Of a DNA stretch of 64,000 nucleotides, positions 8,898-18,199 are shown one piece after another. Every line of letters begins with the position of its first letter. The stretch's first letter is position 1. Under the pieces are notes generated by a model. It did not search any database, was not told where the DNA came from, and saw only the letters and a program-made list of their open reading frames with translations. The position numbers were made by a program, and so were the translations under genes. Origin of the DNA: Desulfomicrobium orale DSM 12838 (GTDB taxonomy: Bacteria; Desulfobacterota; Desulfovibrionia; Desulfovibrionales; Desulfomicrobiaceae); the NCBI RefSeq assembly GCF_001553625.1, contig NZ_CP014230.1, positions 2,666,001 to 2,730,000 of the forward strand. Direction: 5' to 3'.

Positions 8898-10093
8898 TCA
8901 CGCCTCCGGCTTGCGCGCTTCCACCAGAAAGACCGGATTGTCCGGCACCAGACGCAGATCCCCCCCAGGGGCACGCTTACCTGATGCATGAGCTGGTGAA
9001 TGGCGAAGTCCCAGCCCGGACGTTCCAGACCGTGACGCAGGATGTCCAGAGTGGAAAGAAGAACCGCCGTGGCCACCAGCCGTCCGCCGGGAGCGAGACG
9101 TTCGCGGCACCGCTCAAGCACGTCCGAAGTGACTCCCCCGCCCAGAAAAATGCGGTCAGGATTCTGGTCTGAAGCTCCATCCAGAAAATTTTCCACCGTA
9201 TCCAGCACCGCTTCGACCATCCAGGCTCCGGTCCGGACGATGTTGAGGCGGATATCCTCGAAGCGTTCAGGCTTCCGCTCCACGGAGACGATCCGGCCGG
9301 AAGTCATGAGCCGGGCCGCTTCCAGACTGACGGCGCCGCTGCCCGCTCCCAGATCCCAAAGCACGCCGCCGGGTTCCAGACGCAACAGGGACAGGGCCGT
9401 GGCCCGCACGGGCAGTTTGGTCATGAGTCCGTCCTGATGGGCGAGACCGGTGCCTTGCAACCCCAGACAAAGGGGCAGAGACGGGGAAGCCATCCGTTCA
9501 AGCAGAACCATGTTCGGCTCCTGCCAGGTCCGGCCGGCCGCTTCGTCCAGGGACAGGGTCGCCAGACGCTCGGCGGGCTGCCCCAGAACTTCGGCCACGT
9601 GCATGCGCCAGCCGGTCACGCCGCGGTGCAGAGCGAGACGGGCGATTTCGCCGGGACCGGAGCCGGGGCCGGTGTACGCCGCCACCAGATTTACGTGGGT
9701 CAGGGCAGCGAAAAGCGGGGCCGGATCATCGCGTCCGTGCAGGGATACGGCCCGGCAGTCGTGCCAGGGCAGACCGAACCTGGCGCACGCGGCCTGCATG
9801 GCCGAGACATTGGGATGAAAAGTCAGTTCCGCCGCCGGGAAATAACGCAACAGCGTCGTGCCGATGCCAAAGAGAAGGGGATCGCCGTCGGCCACCACGC
9901 AGGCCCTTGCCGCCGTTTTGAGCCTGGCTGCGAAGTCCGCCGCGGTGGTAAAGGGAAGACGCCGCTCAACGGGAATGTCCAGCCGCTCCAGCAGACGCCT
10001 ACCGCCGCCCACCAGAGCGGCCTTGCGGATGATCCGTTCCGCTTCGGGCCCCGGATGCTTGGCGTTCAGCCCCAGACCGACCACGTGGATCAT
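8898..10093 (-). CDS. cobL: Precorrin-6Y C5,15-methyltransferase (decarboxylating), CbiE-CbiT fusion; apparent frameshift near its 3' end
   Basis: Starts MIHVVGLGLNAKHPGPEAER. The CbiE methylase half covers residues 1 to about 205. The CbiT Rossmann methyltransferase half follows (LSLLRLEPGGVLWDLGAGSGAVSLEAARL; FLGGGVTSDVLERC). It methylates C5 and C15 and decarboxylates the C12 acetate. At 8959-8965 a run of seven C (plus strand) puts the C-terminus out of frame. One more base would give LGGDLRLVPDNPVFLVEARK and a stop at 8898, the ending I believe is correct. Read literally, the frame runs on to 8663. The start overlaps the cbiD stop by 4 bp. Confidence 0.87.
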
Positions 10094-11169
10094 GCCGCCT
10101 CCCTGGTGTCGTGCAGAACTCGGCCCGAAAAATCGAAGAGCAGATAGTCCACGCGCATGTCCGTTCCCGAAAATCTCCGGGCACAGACGCGGGCGCGGTC
10201 CGCCAGCAGCGCGTAAAGTCCGGAGGCTTGAGGGTATCCGGCCAGATCTTCCAGTACCTGCCGGGCGGTGTTGGCCCCGGCCACCCTGGCGCACGCGGCC
10301 TCGTCAAATCCGCATTGGGCGCACCATGCGGCCAGAGCGCGCAGATCCAGGTTCGATTCTCTGGCATGCGTGTAGCGGTACCCCTGCGCGTGTTTGACCA
10401 GCTTGCCGAAGAAAATTCCCCACAGCACATGGGAAAATCTGCGTTTACCCGCTTCGCGCATGGAGAAGGAGAAAAAATCCGCCACCTGGACGCAGGCCGT
10501 CTCGGCGATGCCGGGTTCGGCCAGCCGCAGAAAACGCTCGCTGCGCCCGCCAGTGGTCAGGCACGGGGACAGACCGCAGGCCAGCAGAACGTCCAGACAT
10601 TGCCGGATGGTGGCCTGATAGGCCCAGTGGCTGAAAGGCTTGACCGTGCCCCGCGTGCCCAGAATGGAAATGCCGCCCACGATGCCCAGACGCGGATTGA
10701 ATGTCCTGGCGGCCAGTTTTTCGCCATCGTCCACCCGGATTTCCACAGCCAGTCCGGCGGCGGATTTTCCGGCTTCGCTTCGGGCCTCGTCCAGAGCCCG
10801 CAGAATCTGCGCCCTGGGCGCCGGATTGATGGCGTGCTGGCCCACGGGCACGGGAAGCCCCGGACGGGTGACCACACCCACGCCGCTGCCCCCGGAAAGA
10901 AGGATTTCCGTCCCGTTCCGGGACGATACTCTGGCCCGGATCACCGCACCGTGCGTGACGTCGGGATCGTCTCCGCCGTCCTTCTTGACGGCGCTTTCGG
11001 CCGTTTCGTTCTTCAGGCCGCTTTCCAGAATGGATATGTCCAGCCGGCCGCCCACAGGCAGAGGCACATCGACGCGTCTGGGCGCAGCGCCTGTCAGCAG
11101 ATGAAGGGCTGCGGCCTTGGCGGCTGCGGCCGCGGCGGTGCCGGTGGTGAAGCCTGTGCGCAGGCTCAT
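10090..11169 (-). CDS. cbiD: Cobalt-precorrin-5B C1-methyltransferase
   Basis: About 359 residues starting MSLRTGFTTGTAAAAAAKAA, the CbiD signature (R-TGFTTG-x-A-AAAKAA). Further family blocks are KKDGGDDPDVTHGA, GGSGVGVVTRPGL, INPAPRAQI, GILGTRGTVKPFSH-like (SILGTRGTVKPFS) and the SERF segment. CbiD installs the C1 methyl in the anaerobic pathway, just after CbiG opens the ring lactone. The ATG at 11169 overlaps the cbiA stop, and its stop overlaps cobL, so the three are translationally coupled. Confidence 0.95.
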   Translation of the reverse strand: MSLRTGFTTGTAAAAAAKAAALHLLTGAAPRRVDVPLPVGGRLDISILESGLKNETAESAVKKDGGDDPDVTHGAVIRARVSSRNGTEILLSGGSGVGVVTRPGLPVPVGQHAINPAPRAQILRALDEARSEAGKSAAGLAVEIRVDDGEKLAARTFNPRLGIVGGISILGTRGTVKPFSHWAYQATIRQCLDVLLACGLSPCLTTGGRSERFLRLAEPGIAETACVQVADFFSFSMREAGKRRFSHVLWGIFFGKLVKHAQGYRYTHARESNLDLRALAAWCAQCGFDEAACARVAGANTARQVLEDLAGYPQASGLYALLADRARVCARRFSGTDMRVDYLLFDFSGRVLHDTREAA

Positions 11170-12518
11170 GCCCGGCAGGCCTCCACGAATCTTTCGGCCA
11201 GCTCCGGGTTGGAGCCAAAATGCAGGTGCGTGTACGAAGCCAGGCAGTTGTGTTTGAGATAGCCGCCGCCGCGCGGCTGGCCGCCACGGTCCAGGGAGCG
11301 GTATGCCTCGACGGCCGCCGGATCGGAGCCTTCCTGATGGGAATAGTGAAACTCGTGCCCGCGCCCTCTGGTTCCGGCCGCGCCGAAAAAAACAGGAGCG
11401 GCGAATTCGACCTCCCGGTAACCCAGAGCCTGGTATCGCTCCCGCATGGAGCAGGAGAAATCGAACACTCCGGCCATGGGAAATTCCCGGCCCTCGCGGT
11501 CCGTGATGGACCGCATCAGATACATGAATCCGCCGCATTCGGCGTACACTGGCTTGCCGCTCCGGCAGAAAGCCAGGATTTTTTCGCGCATGGGTCCGTT
11601 GCCGGACAGCCGTTCGGCGTGGGCTTCGGGGTAACCGCCCCCCAGATACAGGCCGTTCAGGGCCGGGGGCAGGTTCACATCCTCCAGAGGCGAAAAGGGC
11701 ACCAGTTCGGCTCCGGCCTGGCGCAGGCGGCGCAGATTCTCCTCGTAGTAAAAACAGAAGGCCCTGTCCCTGGCGTAGCCGATGCGAACTTCCGGAATCC
11801 TGGCCCCGCCGTCCGTGACTGACGGGCCGGACACGTCGGGCAGGGCTTCCAGCAAGGCGTCCAGATCGAGGGAGCCTTCCACCCAGTCCGCCAGAGCCTC
11901 CAGGCGCTCCTCGCGGCGGTCCAGCTCTTCGGCCGTGACCAGACCCAGATGCCGAGACGGCAGATGCAGAGTCTCCTGTCTGGGCAGGCAGCCCAGCACG
12001 CGGATGTGCGGCAGCACCTCCATGGCCTGGGTCAGCAGCTGGCAATGAACCGGGCTTCCGGCCATGTTGAACAGCACCGAGTGCAGGGCGAGCGCCGGGT
12101 CGAATTCGGCGTAGCCCTTGACCAGAGCTGCCACGGAACGGGCCATGCCCTGAACTCCGGCCACGAGCAGCACGGGCACATCCAGAATTTTGGCCAGTTG
12201 GGCCGTGGAACCCTCTTCGCTCAGGCCGCTCAGGCCGTCGAACAGACCCATGCCCCCTTCAATGACGGAAATGTCGCAGCCGTCGTGATTGCGGCGGAAC
12301 ACGCGGCGCACTTCCTCTTCCGGGAGCATCCAGCCGTCCAGATTGTGGCTGGGCAGGCCGGTGGCCATGCGGTGCAGACCCGGATCGATGAAATCCGGGC
12401 CGGACTTGAAACCCTGCACGGTCAGGCCCCTGCGGGCGAGGGCTTTCATCAGGCCGAGGGCGACGGAGGTCTTGCCGCATCCGCTGGAAGTTCCGGCAAC
12501 GACGATGGCTTTGGGCAT
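11166..12518 (-). CDS. cbiA: Cobyrinic acid a,c-diamide synthase
   Basis: 450 residues. The N-terminal DTBS-like ATPase domain begins IVVAGTSSGCGKTSVALGLM (P-loop) with FKSGPDFIDPGLH. The C-terminal class I glutamine amidotransferase domain has the catalytic cysteine in VYAECGGFMYL and a late HLHFGSNP histidine. It amidates the a and c side chains of cobyrinate using glutamine and ATP. Second gene of the operon, 13 bp after cobI. Confidence 0.96.
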   Translation of the reverse strand: MPKAIVVAGTSSGCGKTSVALGLMKALARRGLTVQGFKSGPDFIDPGLHRMATGLPSHNLDGWMLPEEEVRRVFRRNHDGCDISVIEGGMGLFDGLSGLSEEGSTAQLAKILDVPVLLVAGVQGMARSVAALVKGYAEFDPALALHSVLFNMAGSPVHCQLLTQAMEVLPHIRVLGCLPRQETLHLPSRHLGLVTAEELDRREERLEALADWVEGSLDLDALLEALPDVSGPSVTDGGARIPEVRIGYARDRAFCFYYEENLRRLRQAGAELVPFSPLEDVNLPPALNGLYLGGGYPEAHAERLSGNGPMREKILAFCRSGKPVYAECGGFMYLMRSITDREGREFPMAGVFDFSCSMRERYQALGYREVEFAAPVFFGAAGTRGRGHEFHYSHQEGSDPAAVEAYRSLDRGGQPRGGGYLKHNCLASYTHLHFGSNPELAERFVEACRA

Positions 12519-12531
12519 GAGCGCTCCCTGG

Positions 12532-13236
12532 TTAGCGTTTCCGGGTCAGAAGCAGCAGAGACAGATAGGCCGGGTCTTCGGGGGCCTGATCCAGGCTGCG
12601 GGCGATAAGCTGGTCCTTCATGCCTACCTTCGAGGCGAAAACGCAATGGGTTTCCGGCGGAAAAGTGCGCAATTCCTCCCGGATGGCCGCGAAATTGGTA
12701 TAGGACTTCAGGATGACGGCGTTGTCCGCGCCCTCCACGCTGCGCCGCAGACCGCTGGCCTCGCGGATGCCCGGCAGGACGAGAAGATTTTCGGAACCTT
12801 CGGCCAGTACGGTTTCCGTAGCCGCGGCCGCCGCCTGGAAAGACGTTATGCCCGGCACCACGGTCACGGACTGGTCCGGCGCCAGACCGCGCAGGGTACG
12901 CAGCAGATAGGCGAAGGTGGAATAGAGCATCGGATCGCCCAGGGTCAGAAATGCGGCGTCCCGGCCTTTTTCCAGCTCGGCCAGAACCAGGCGGGCGTTT
13001 TCTTCCCAGGCGGCGCGCAGGGCGTCCCCTGATCTGGTCATGGGAAATCCCAGGCTTATGATTTCGGCTCCGGGCGACAGATGGGGCCGGGCGATATCGA
13101 GGGCCAGAGACCCCTCGTTTTTGGTGGACGATGCGGCGAGGATCAGATCCACGCAGCCCAGGATGCGGGCGGCCTTCATGGTCAGAAGTTCCGGGTCGCC
13201 GGGGCCGACGCCGATGCCGTAGAGATGGCCGTTCAT
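12532..13236 (-). CDS. cobI: Precorrin-2 (cobalt-factor II) C20-methyltransferase
   Basis: 234 residues beginning MNGHLYGIGVGPGDPELLTMKAA, the GxGxGDPELLT motif of CobI/CbiL. FLTLGDPMLYSTFAYLLR and VVPGITSFQAAAA follow. First gene of the minus-strand cobalamin operon. Its Shine-Dalgarno is poor (ACGGAACAAGC before ATG). The divergent gene is the TonB-dependent receptor, so the 250-bp gap should hold both promoters. cbiC, cbiJ, cbiK and cbiP are not in this window. Confidence 0.94.
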   Translation of the reverse strand: MNGHLYGIGVGPGDPELLTMKAARILGCVDLILAASSTKNEGSLALDIARPHLSPGAEIISLGFPMTRSGDALRAAWEENARLVLAELEKGRDAAFLTLGDPMLYSTFAYLLRTLRGLAPDQSVTVVPGITSFQAAAAATETVLAEGSENLLVLPGIREASGLRRSVEGADNAVILKSYTNFAAIREELRTFPPETHCVFASKVGMKDQLIARSLDQAPEDPAYLSLLLLTRKR

Positions 13237-13269
13237 GCTTGTTCCGTTATTTCTATATTTCCTGTTGTT

Positions 13270-13343
13270 GGTGTGGAAGCGATGGAGAGGCTATTTTGCG
13301 TACATCCACACCGGACGGGAAGAATTATTTTGCCCCCTTCCCG
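13270..13343. other. Two adjacent stable hairpins in the cobI/TonB-receptor intergenic region
   Basis: Hairpin 1 pairs GGTGTGGA (13270-13277) with TCCACACC (13305-13312), eight perfect pairs. Hairpin 2, only 3 nt further, pairs CGGGAAG (13316-13322) with CTTCCCG (13337-13343), seven perfect pairs. They lie 40 bp upstream of cobI and about 145 bp upstream of the receptor start. They could form a structured leader for either gene. I could not match a cobalamin-riboswitch box convincingly on either strand. The rest of 13344-13488 is AT-rich and probably holds the receptor promoter. Confidence 0.6.
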
Positions 13344-13488
13344 GAGCCGTGACCAATTTCTTGCCGCTTCTCACGTGCGAAAGTCTTGCCAAGAATCGCA
13401 GTTTTATTTAGCCAATACTAACTTTTTTATGTGCAAAAATATGTATAAATATATAGTTATAAAAAATTAATATCTAATGGAGTTTGTC

Positions 13489-15609
13489 ATGAAAAAACCT
13501 TTGATTGTTCTGGCGGCGCTCTTGCTCTTCGCATCCTGGGCCGCCGCCGAGGAGAAAATGGCTGCCAACGCAAGCCAGAGCAAAGAACGGGAACTTGTGC
13601 TGGACCCTGTGACCGTGGTCGGTACGCGCACCGAAATGACCGAATCCAAATACCCGGGATCGGTCGGCGTGCTCTCGTCCAAGGATCTGGTCCAGAGTCC
13701 CAACCTCATCCAGAATCTGTCCCGCATTCCCGGCTTTGAAACCGGCGGCGACAGGGGCCGGAGCATCGGCGAGCAGTTCACCATCCGCGGTTTCGGCTAC
13801 CAGTCCGAAGAACGCGTGATCATCAAGCAGGACGACATCCGGCGTTCGGCCTCCATGTTCTCCAACCACATCTCCACCTTCCGGACCGATCCGGACATTC
13901 TGCGCGAAGTGGAAGTGGTCAAGGGGTCATCTTCCATCTCCCACGGCGGTGGCGCCATCGGCGGTGTGGTGGGCATGACCACCAAGGACGCGCGGGATTT
14001 CCTCCTGCCGGGACAGACCGCCGGAGCCCAGGTCAAGGGGCGCTATGACCACAACAACCATTACAGTGGCTCCGTGGCCCTTTACGGCATTCCCTTTGAT
14101 GAACGCTACGAACTGCTTCTCTTCTACAAAAATGGGCACAACGGGGATATCCGCATGGCGGAATCCGGCAATCCGGACACGGATTTCAACGAATACTTCT
14201 ATACCCTGTTTCTGAAAGGTGCCGTCAACATCACGGAAAGCCAGAAAATAACGACGTCATTCTTCAAGATAAATCAGGATGTGGATACTGTATGGCAGTC
14301 CCTCTATCACAGTGAGTACCCCGACGACGGAGCGGTGACGGGAATCGTCGGGCAGCAGGACTTCATCGTCAAATACGAGTATTCACCTGAGGACATACCG
14401 TTCGTCGATCTGGCCCTCAGCGGATACCATTCATACGGATATTACGATAGAACGGCGGATTACAAATCCAGAAGGCTCCTTATCGACTACAAAAATGAAG
14501 ACAAGATATACGGTCTGACGCTGAAAAACAAATCCATCCTCTCTCTTGGTCCTGTCCGCCAGGAAATACTGCTTGGAGCGGACTATTCCCGCCGGGAGGA
14601 AGACGCCCGGCATCTGAGTAACGGCAAGAAAAGCGATTTCGGCTCCATGCCCAACGCATATAATGATTTCGGCGTATACGCTCAGGATGAAATCTACTTC
14701 TTCGACGACAGACTGATGCTGCTTCTGGGCGGACGTTACGACCGCTTCGCCCGGAGCGTGGATAGTAACGACGATAAATACGTCGAGGGCCGCTTTTCCC
14801 CGCGCGTCGGAGCTTCTCTTGAGATCTTCTCCGGCTTCAGTCTGCTGGCCAACTATTCCGAAGCCTTCAGGGCCCCGACACCGCATGAGACCTCATCCAA
14901 CGGTCCCCTCAATCCGCATTACTGGTACCTGCCCAATTCCGACCTGAAACCGGAGATCTCCAAGGAATACGAGGCGGGATTCTCCTATGTAGCTGAAGGA
15001 CTCTTCGGAACGGACCTCGATCTCTTTGCCAAGGCCATGTATTTCGAGGGCCGCATCGAGGACATGATTTCCTTCGAGACCCTGCCCGAACGCGGCATGT
15101 CTCCCGACAATTCCCCCTACGGGACCTACAAGAATATCGACCGGGCCAAACGGCGCGGGCTGGAGGGCACCCTCCGCATGGCGTTCCGGGGCCTGAACAT
15201 GGACGCCAGCTACGAACACCTGAAGCAGTATGACGCCGAAACCGGCCGGAACGTGCCCAACACCTTCGCCGACAAGGTCCGGCTGGGTCTGGCCTACACT
15301 TTCGACGGGCTGGATCTGACCATCGGCGGTGACGTATCGTACTGGTTTAAACCCAAACAGAATCCGGACAGCAGGGTCTTCGGCAGAAAGCGCTACTATT
15401 ATGCCCGGGACGACTACACCATCTGCAATCTGCTGCTCAAATGGGAACCGCACAGCACCGGCCTTAAGTATCTGGACGGCTCCACGGAAGTGGCGCTGGG
15501 CGTGAACAACATCTTCGACCACCGTTACCTGAACGCCCGGGAATACGAAGACACAGGCAGAAGCGGCAAAGGCCGGAACATCTTCCTCAGCCTGACAAAG
15601 AAGTTCTGA
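13489..15609 (+). CDS. TonB-dependent outer-membrane receptor (heme/iron or cobalamin type)
   Basis: About 706 residues. The start at 13489 is preferred over 13477: GGAG sits 8 nt upstream and the protein then begins with a clean signal peptide (MKKPLIVLAALLLFASWAAA). A TonB-box/plug segment follows (VLDPVTVVGTRTE; SRIPGFETGG; FTIRGFG; REVEVVKGSSSISHGGGAIGGVV). A 22-strand-type barrel follows with FRAPTPHE, the NSDLKPE block and a terminal aromatic residue (LSLTKKF). FRAP and NPDL-like motifs favour a heme/hemoglobin-type receptor, while the position divergent from cobI would also fit a BtuB role. The substrate is unresolved. Confidence 0.9.
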   Translation: MKKPLIVLAALLLFASWAAAEEKMAANASQSKERELVLDPVTVVGTRTEMTESKYPGSVGVLSSKDLVQSPNLIQNLSRIPGFETGGDRGRSIGEQFTIRGFGYQSEERVIIKQDDIRRSASMFSNHISTFRTDPDILREVEVVKGSSSISHGGGAIGGVVGMTTKDARDFLLPGQTAGAQVKGRYDHNNHYSGSVALYGIPFDERYELLLFYKNGHNGDIRMAESGNPDTDFNEYFYTLFLKGAVNITESQKITTSFFKINQDVDTVWQSLYHSEYPDDGAVTGIVGQQDFIVKYEYSPEDIPFVDLALSGYHSYGYYDRTADYKSRRLLIDYKNEDKIYGLTLKNKSILSLGPVRQEILLGADYSRREEDARHLSNGKKSDFGSMPNAYNDFGVYAQDEIYFFDDRLMLLLGGRYDRFARSVDSNDDKYVEGRFSPRVGASLEIFSGFSLLANYSEAFRAPTPHETSSNGPLNPHYWYLPNSDLKPEISKEYEAGFSYVAEGLFGTDLDLFAKAMYFEGRIEDMISFETLPERGMSPDNSPYGTYKNIDRAKRRGLEGTLRMAFRGLNMDASYEHLKQYDAETGRNVPNTFADKVRLGLAYTFDGLDLTIGGDVSYWFKPKQNPDSRVFGRKRYYYARDDYTICNLLLKWEPHSTGLKYLDGSTEVALGVNNIFDHRYLNAREYEDTGRSGKGRNIFLSLTKKF

Positions 15610-15638
15610 CACGCCTGCAGGAATCATCCGAACGCAGA

Positions 15639-15666
15639 ACGGCCGCCCCGGGCGGCCGTTTTTTAT
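15639..15666 (+). terminator. Rho-independent terminator of the TonB receptor gene
   Basis: A GC-rich hairpin (ACGGCCGCC / GGCGGCCGT) followed by a T run, 30 bp after the receptor stop. Confidence 0.85.
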
Positions 15667-15748
15667 TTCCGGAAGCTCTTCGCATCCCGTGACCGATTTC
15701 AGCAAAAATAATCAGGACCTCCAGACAGACCGGCTGTAAAAAGAGGCC

Positions 15749-16666
15749 ATGAACAGCAGCGATACATACCGGAAAAAAATCCAGCGGGTACTGCGTTACA
15801 TTGAGCAGCACCCTGACGAAATAACGGATCTCGACACGCTGGCCCGTGTCGCCCACTTCTCTCCATTCCATTTTCACCGGATCTTCACGGGTCTGGTCGG
15901 GGAAAGCGTCGCGGCCTATGTGCGCAGGCTGACCCTGCAGAGGGCTGCGAGTCGCCTGTCATACTCGCGGGAACGCATCACCGATATAGCGTTCGAAGCG
16001 GGATATGAAAGCCTGGAAGCGTTCACGCGGGCATTTCGGGCTGCGTTCGGAGTTTCGCCGTCACGTTACCGGAAAGAAGGCGGCTCCCTGACCTTTTCCG
16101 TCAGAAAGGAGATTGCGCCCTACCCTTTTTATCACACCAACCCGGAGGTCAGCCCTATGGAAGTTCAGATCAAAACCGTCGAACCCGTTCTTGTCGCCGC
16201 GCTGCGCCACGTCGGACCGTATGAGGCCTGCGGCCCGGCATGGGAGCGCCTGCACGAAATTCTGCATCCAGCAGGGCTTTGGACAAAGGACGCCGTGGCT
16301 TACGGCATTTCATACGACGATCCCGATACCACGCCGGCCGGGAAATGCCGTATGGACGTCTGCCTTACCCTTCCCGGGGGTATCGACACCAATACGCCCG
16401 AACTCGTCAGGCTGTCGCAGACAACGGAACTGTTCACCCAGTATGTGGGCGGCGGAGAACATGCCTGCGTGCTGGTAAAGGGACCGTACACTCTGCTGCA
16501 TCCGGCCTATCGTTCCCTGTTTGGAGAATGGTTCCCGCAAAGCGGCAGGGAGCCCGGCGACGGCATGGGCTTCGAGGCCTACTACAACGATCCGGGCAGC
16601 ACTCCGCCGGAAGAGCTGCTGACGGAGATCTTCATCCCCCTGAAGCCACGCACGACAGCCGGATAA
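15749..16666 (+). CDS. AraC-family regulator with C-terminal GyrI-like effector-binding domain
   Basis: 305 residues. The N-terminal AraC double helix-turn-helix (about 8-108) contains TLARVAHFSPFHFHRIFTGL, ITDIAFEAGYESLEAFTRAF and FGVSPSRYRK. A GyrI-like/Bacterial_EffectorBinding domain follows (about 130-303: VEPVLVAALRHVGPYEACGPAWERL; YGISYDDPDTTP; FEAYYNDP). This DNA-binding-first order is that of Rob-like and DUF-GyrI regulators, which sense small hydrophobic or cationic compounds. It follows the receptor gene after a terminator, so it is probably a separate unit. Its target is unknown. Confidence 0.92.
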   Translation: MNSSDTYRKKIQRVLRYIEQHPDEITDLDTLARVAHFSPFHFHRIFTGLVGESVAAYVRRLTLQRAASRLSYSRERITDIAFEAGYESLEAFTRAFRAAFGVSPSRYRKEGGSLTFSVRKEIAPYPFYHTNPEVSPMEVQIKTVEPVLVAALRHVGPYEACGPAWERLHEILHPAGLWTKDAVAYGISYDDPDTTPAGKCRMDVCLTLPGGIDTNTPELVRLSQTTELFTQYVGGGEHACVLVKGPYTLLHPAYRSLFGEWFPQSGREPGDGMGFEAYYNDPGSTPPEELLTEIFIPLKPRTTAG

Positions 16667-16796
16667 TTCATGAGAGGAAAAGGATCGTGGAGTTCACTTA
16701 TCTCGTAGCTTCCGGTACCGCCACAGACGCTGAAAGCTCCTTCCCGACGTGGAAAATACACCGGTTCCCGCGGAGCCCCCCAACGCCGCGAAGGGC

Positions 16797-16847
16797 TTCC
16801 CGTCCGTTCCCTTGTTTTTTGCCCCCCCCTGGCTTAACGGACGGGAA
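16797..16847. repeat. Perfect 12-bp inverted repeat upstream of pfkA
   Basis: TTCCCGTCCGTT (16797-16808) and its exact complement (16836-16847) flank a 27-nt loop with runs of T and C. It ends 26 bp before the pfkA start, inside the probable leader. It could be a leader hairpin, a terminator of upstream transcription, or an operator. The other sequence in 16667-16873 shows no gene. Confidence 0.65.
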
Positions 16848-16873
16848 ACATCCGGCCCATCCGAGGAAAAGCC

Positions 16874-18199
16874 ATGGATCACGCACCCGCCTTCAATACA
16901 TCCATTCCAACCCTGGGCTCCTGCCGAGTCGACAATCCCCTGCCCTACTGCCGGTACGTGGATGACTCATCCAAGATGCCGCTGTATCTGTCCGACGAGA
17001 TCATCGAGATGCCCGACGGCCAGAACATCGCCTGCGAGTTCGAGGAAGCCGGCCCCCGGAAGCGGATATATTTCGATCCGCCCAAGACCAAATGCGCCAT
17101 CGTCACCTGTGGCGGCCTGTGCCCCGGCATCAACGACGTGATCCGGGCCATCGTCATGAGCGCCCACCACAACTACCACTGCGCCGGGACCTTCGGCATC
17201 CGCTACGGCCTGCAGGGCTTCATCCCCAGGTACCGCCACGAAATCATGGAGCTCACGCCGGACAGCGTCCGCGAAATCCACGAATTCGGCGGAACCATCC
17301 TGGCCTCCTCACGCGGGCCACAGCCGCCGGAAGAAGTGGTGGACGCTCTGGAACGCATGAACATCTCCATTCTGTTCATGATCGGGGGCGACGGCACCAT
17401 GAAGGCCGCGCAGGCCGTAACCGGCGAAGTGCTCCGGCGTGGCCTCAAGATCGCCGTGGTGGGCATCCCGAAGACCATCGACAACGACATCAACTTCGTG
17501 ACCCGCTCCTTCGGCTTCGACACGGCCGTGGAAAAAGCCACCGAAGCCATCCGCTGCGCCCACATAGAAGCCCTGGGCGCTCCGGGCGGCGTGGGCATGG
17601 TCAAGCTCATGGGCCGGGAATCGGGATTCATCGCGGCCCAGGCCAGCCTGGCCCTGAAGGAAGTCAATTTCGTGCTGGTGCCCGAGGCGCCTTTCGAACT
17701 CCACGGCCCCGACGGTTTCCTGGCCCAGCTCAAAAGCCGCCTGGAACTGCGTCAGCACGCCGTGGTCGTGGTGGCCGAAGGCGCGGGGCAGGAGCTGTGC
17801 CGCGTGGACAACGGACACGACCCTTCGGGCAATCCCATTCTGGGCGACATCTGCGACGTGCTGCGCATGGAAATCAGAAAATATTTCGGCTCCATCAATT
17901 TTCCCTACAATCTCAAATATATCGATCCGAGCTACATCATCCGCTCCGTCCCGGCCAACGCCAACGACCGCACCTACTGCGGATTTCTGGGGCAGCACGC
18001 CGTGCACGCGGCCATGGCGGGCAAGACGGGCATGGTCGTGTCCAGACTTCAGGACCGCTATCTCTACCTGCCCCTGGAACTGGTCACGGCCAAACGCCGC
18101 AAGCTCAACATCCGTTCCAACTACTGGCGTTCGGTGATGGAATCCACAGGGCAGCCCCAAGGCATGTTCAACTGCGCACCCAAGGCGGAAACTCCATGA
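16874..18199 (+). CDS. pfkA: 6-phosphofructokinase, probably ATP-dependent, long-clade type
   Basis: 441 residues, longer than the 320-residue E. coli type. Seen: CGGLCPGINDVIR at the start of the nucleotide-binding domain, FGIRYGLQG, the key GGDGT motif (glycine at the position that is aspartate in PPi enzymes, which favours ATP), PKTIDNDI with the catalytic aspartates, and GVGMVKLMGRESGFIA. The combination GGDG plus PKTIDND is found in the plant/trypanosome/spirochete-like ATP enzymes. GAGGAAAAG precedes the start. The stop overlaps the next ORF (ATGA). A glycolytic enzyme, cytosolic. Confidence 0.93.
   Translation: MDHAPAFNTSIPTLGSCRVDNPLPYCRYVDDSSKMPLYLSDEIIEMPDGQNIACEFEEAGPRKRIYFDPPKTKCAIVTCGGLCPGINDVIRAIVMSAHHNYHCAGTFGIRYGLQGFIPRYRHEIMELTPDSVREIHEFGGTILASSRGPQPPEEVVDALERMNISILFMIGGDGTMKAAQAVTGEVLRRGLKIAVVGIPKTIDNDINFVTRSFGFDTAVEKATEAIRCAHIEALGAPGGVGMVKLMGRESGFIAAQASLALKEVNFVLVPEAPFELHGPDGFLAQLKSRLELRQHAVVVVAEGAGQELCRVDNGHDPSGNPILGDICDVLRMEIRKYFGSINFPYNLKYIDPSYIIRSVPANANDRTYCGFLGQHAVHAAMAGKTGMVVSRLQDRYLYLPLELVTAKRRKLNIRSNYWRSVMESTGQPQGMFNCAPKAETP

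Noticed and set aside
13237-13488. Canonical cobalamin riboswitch
   Set aside because: Hairpins are present but I could not find a proper B12 box (AGYCAGGAGACCTGCC-like) on either strand; kept only as a lead.
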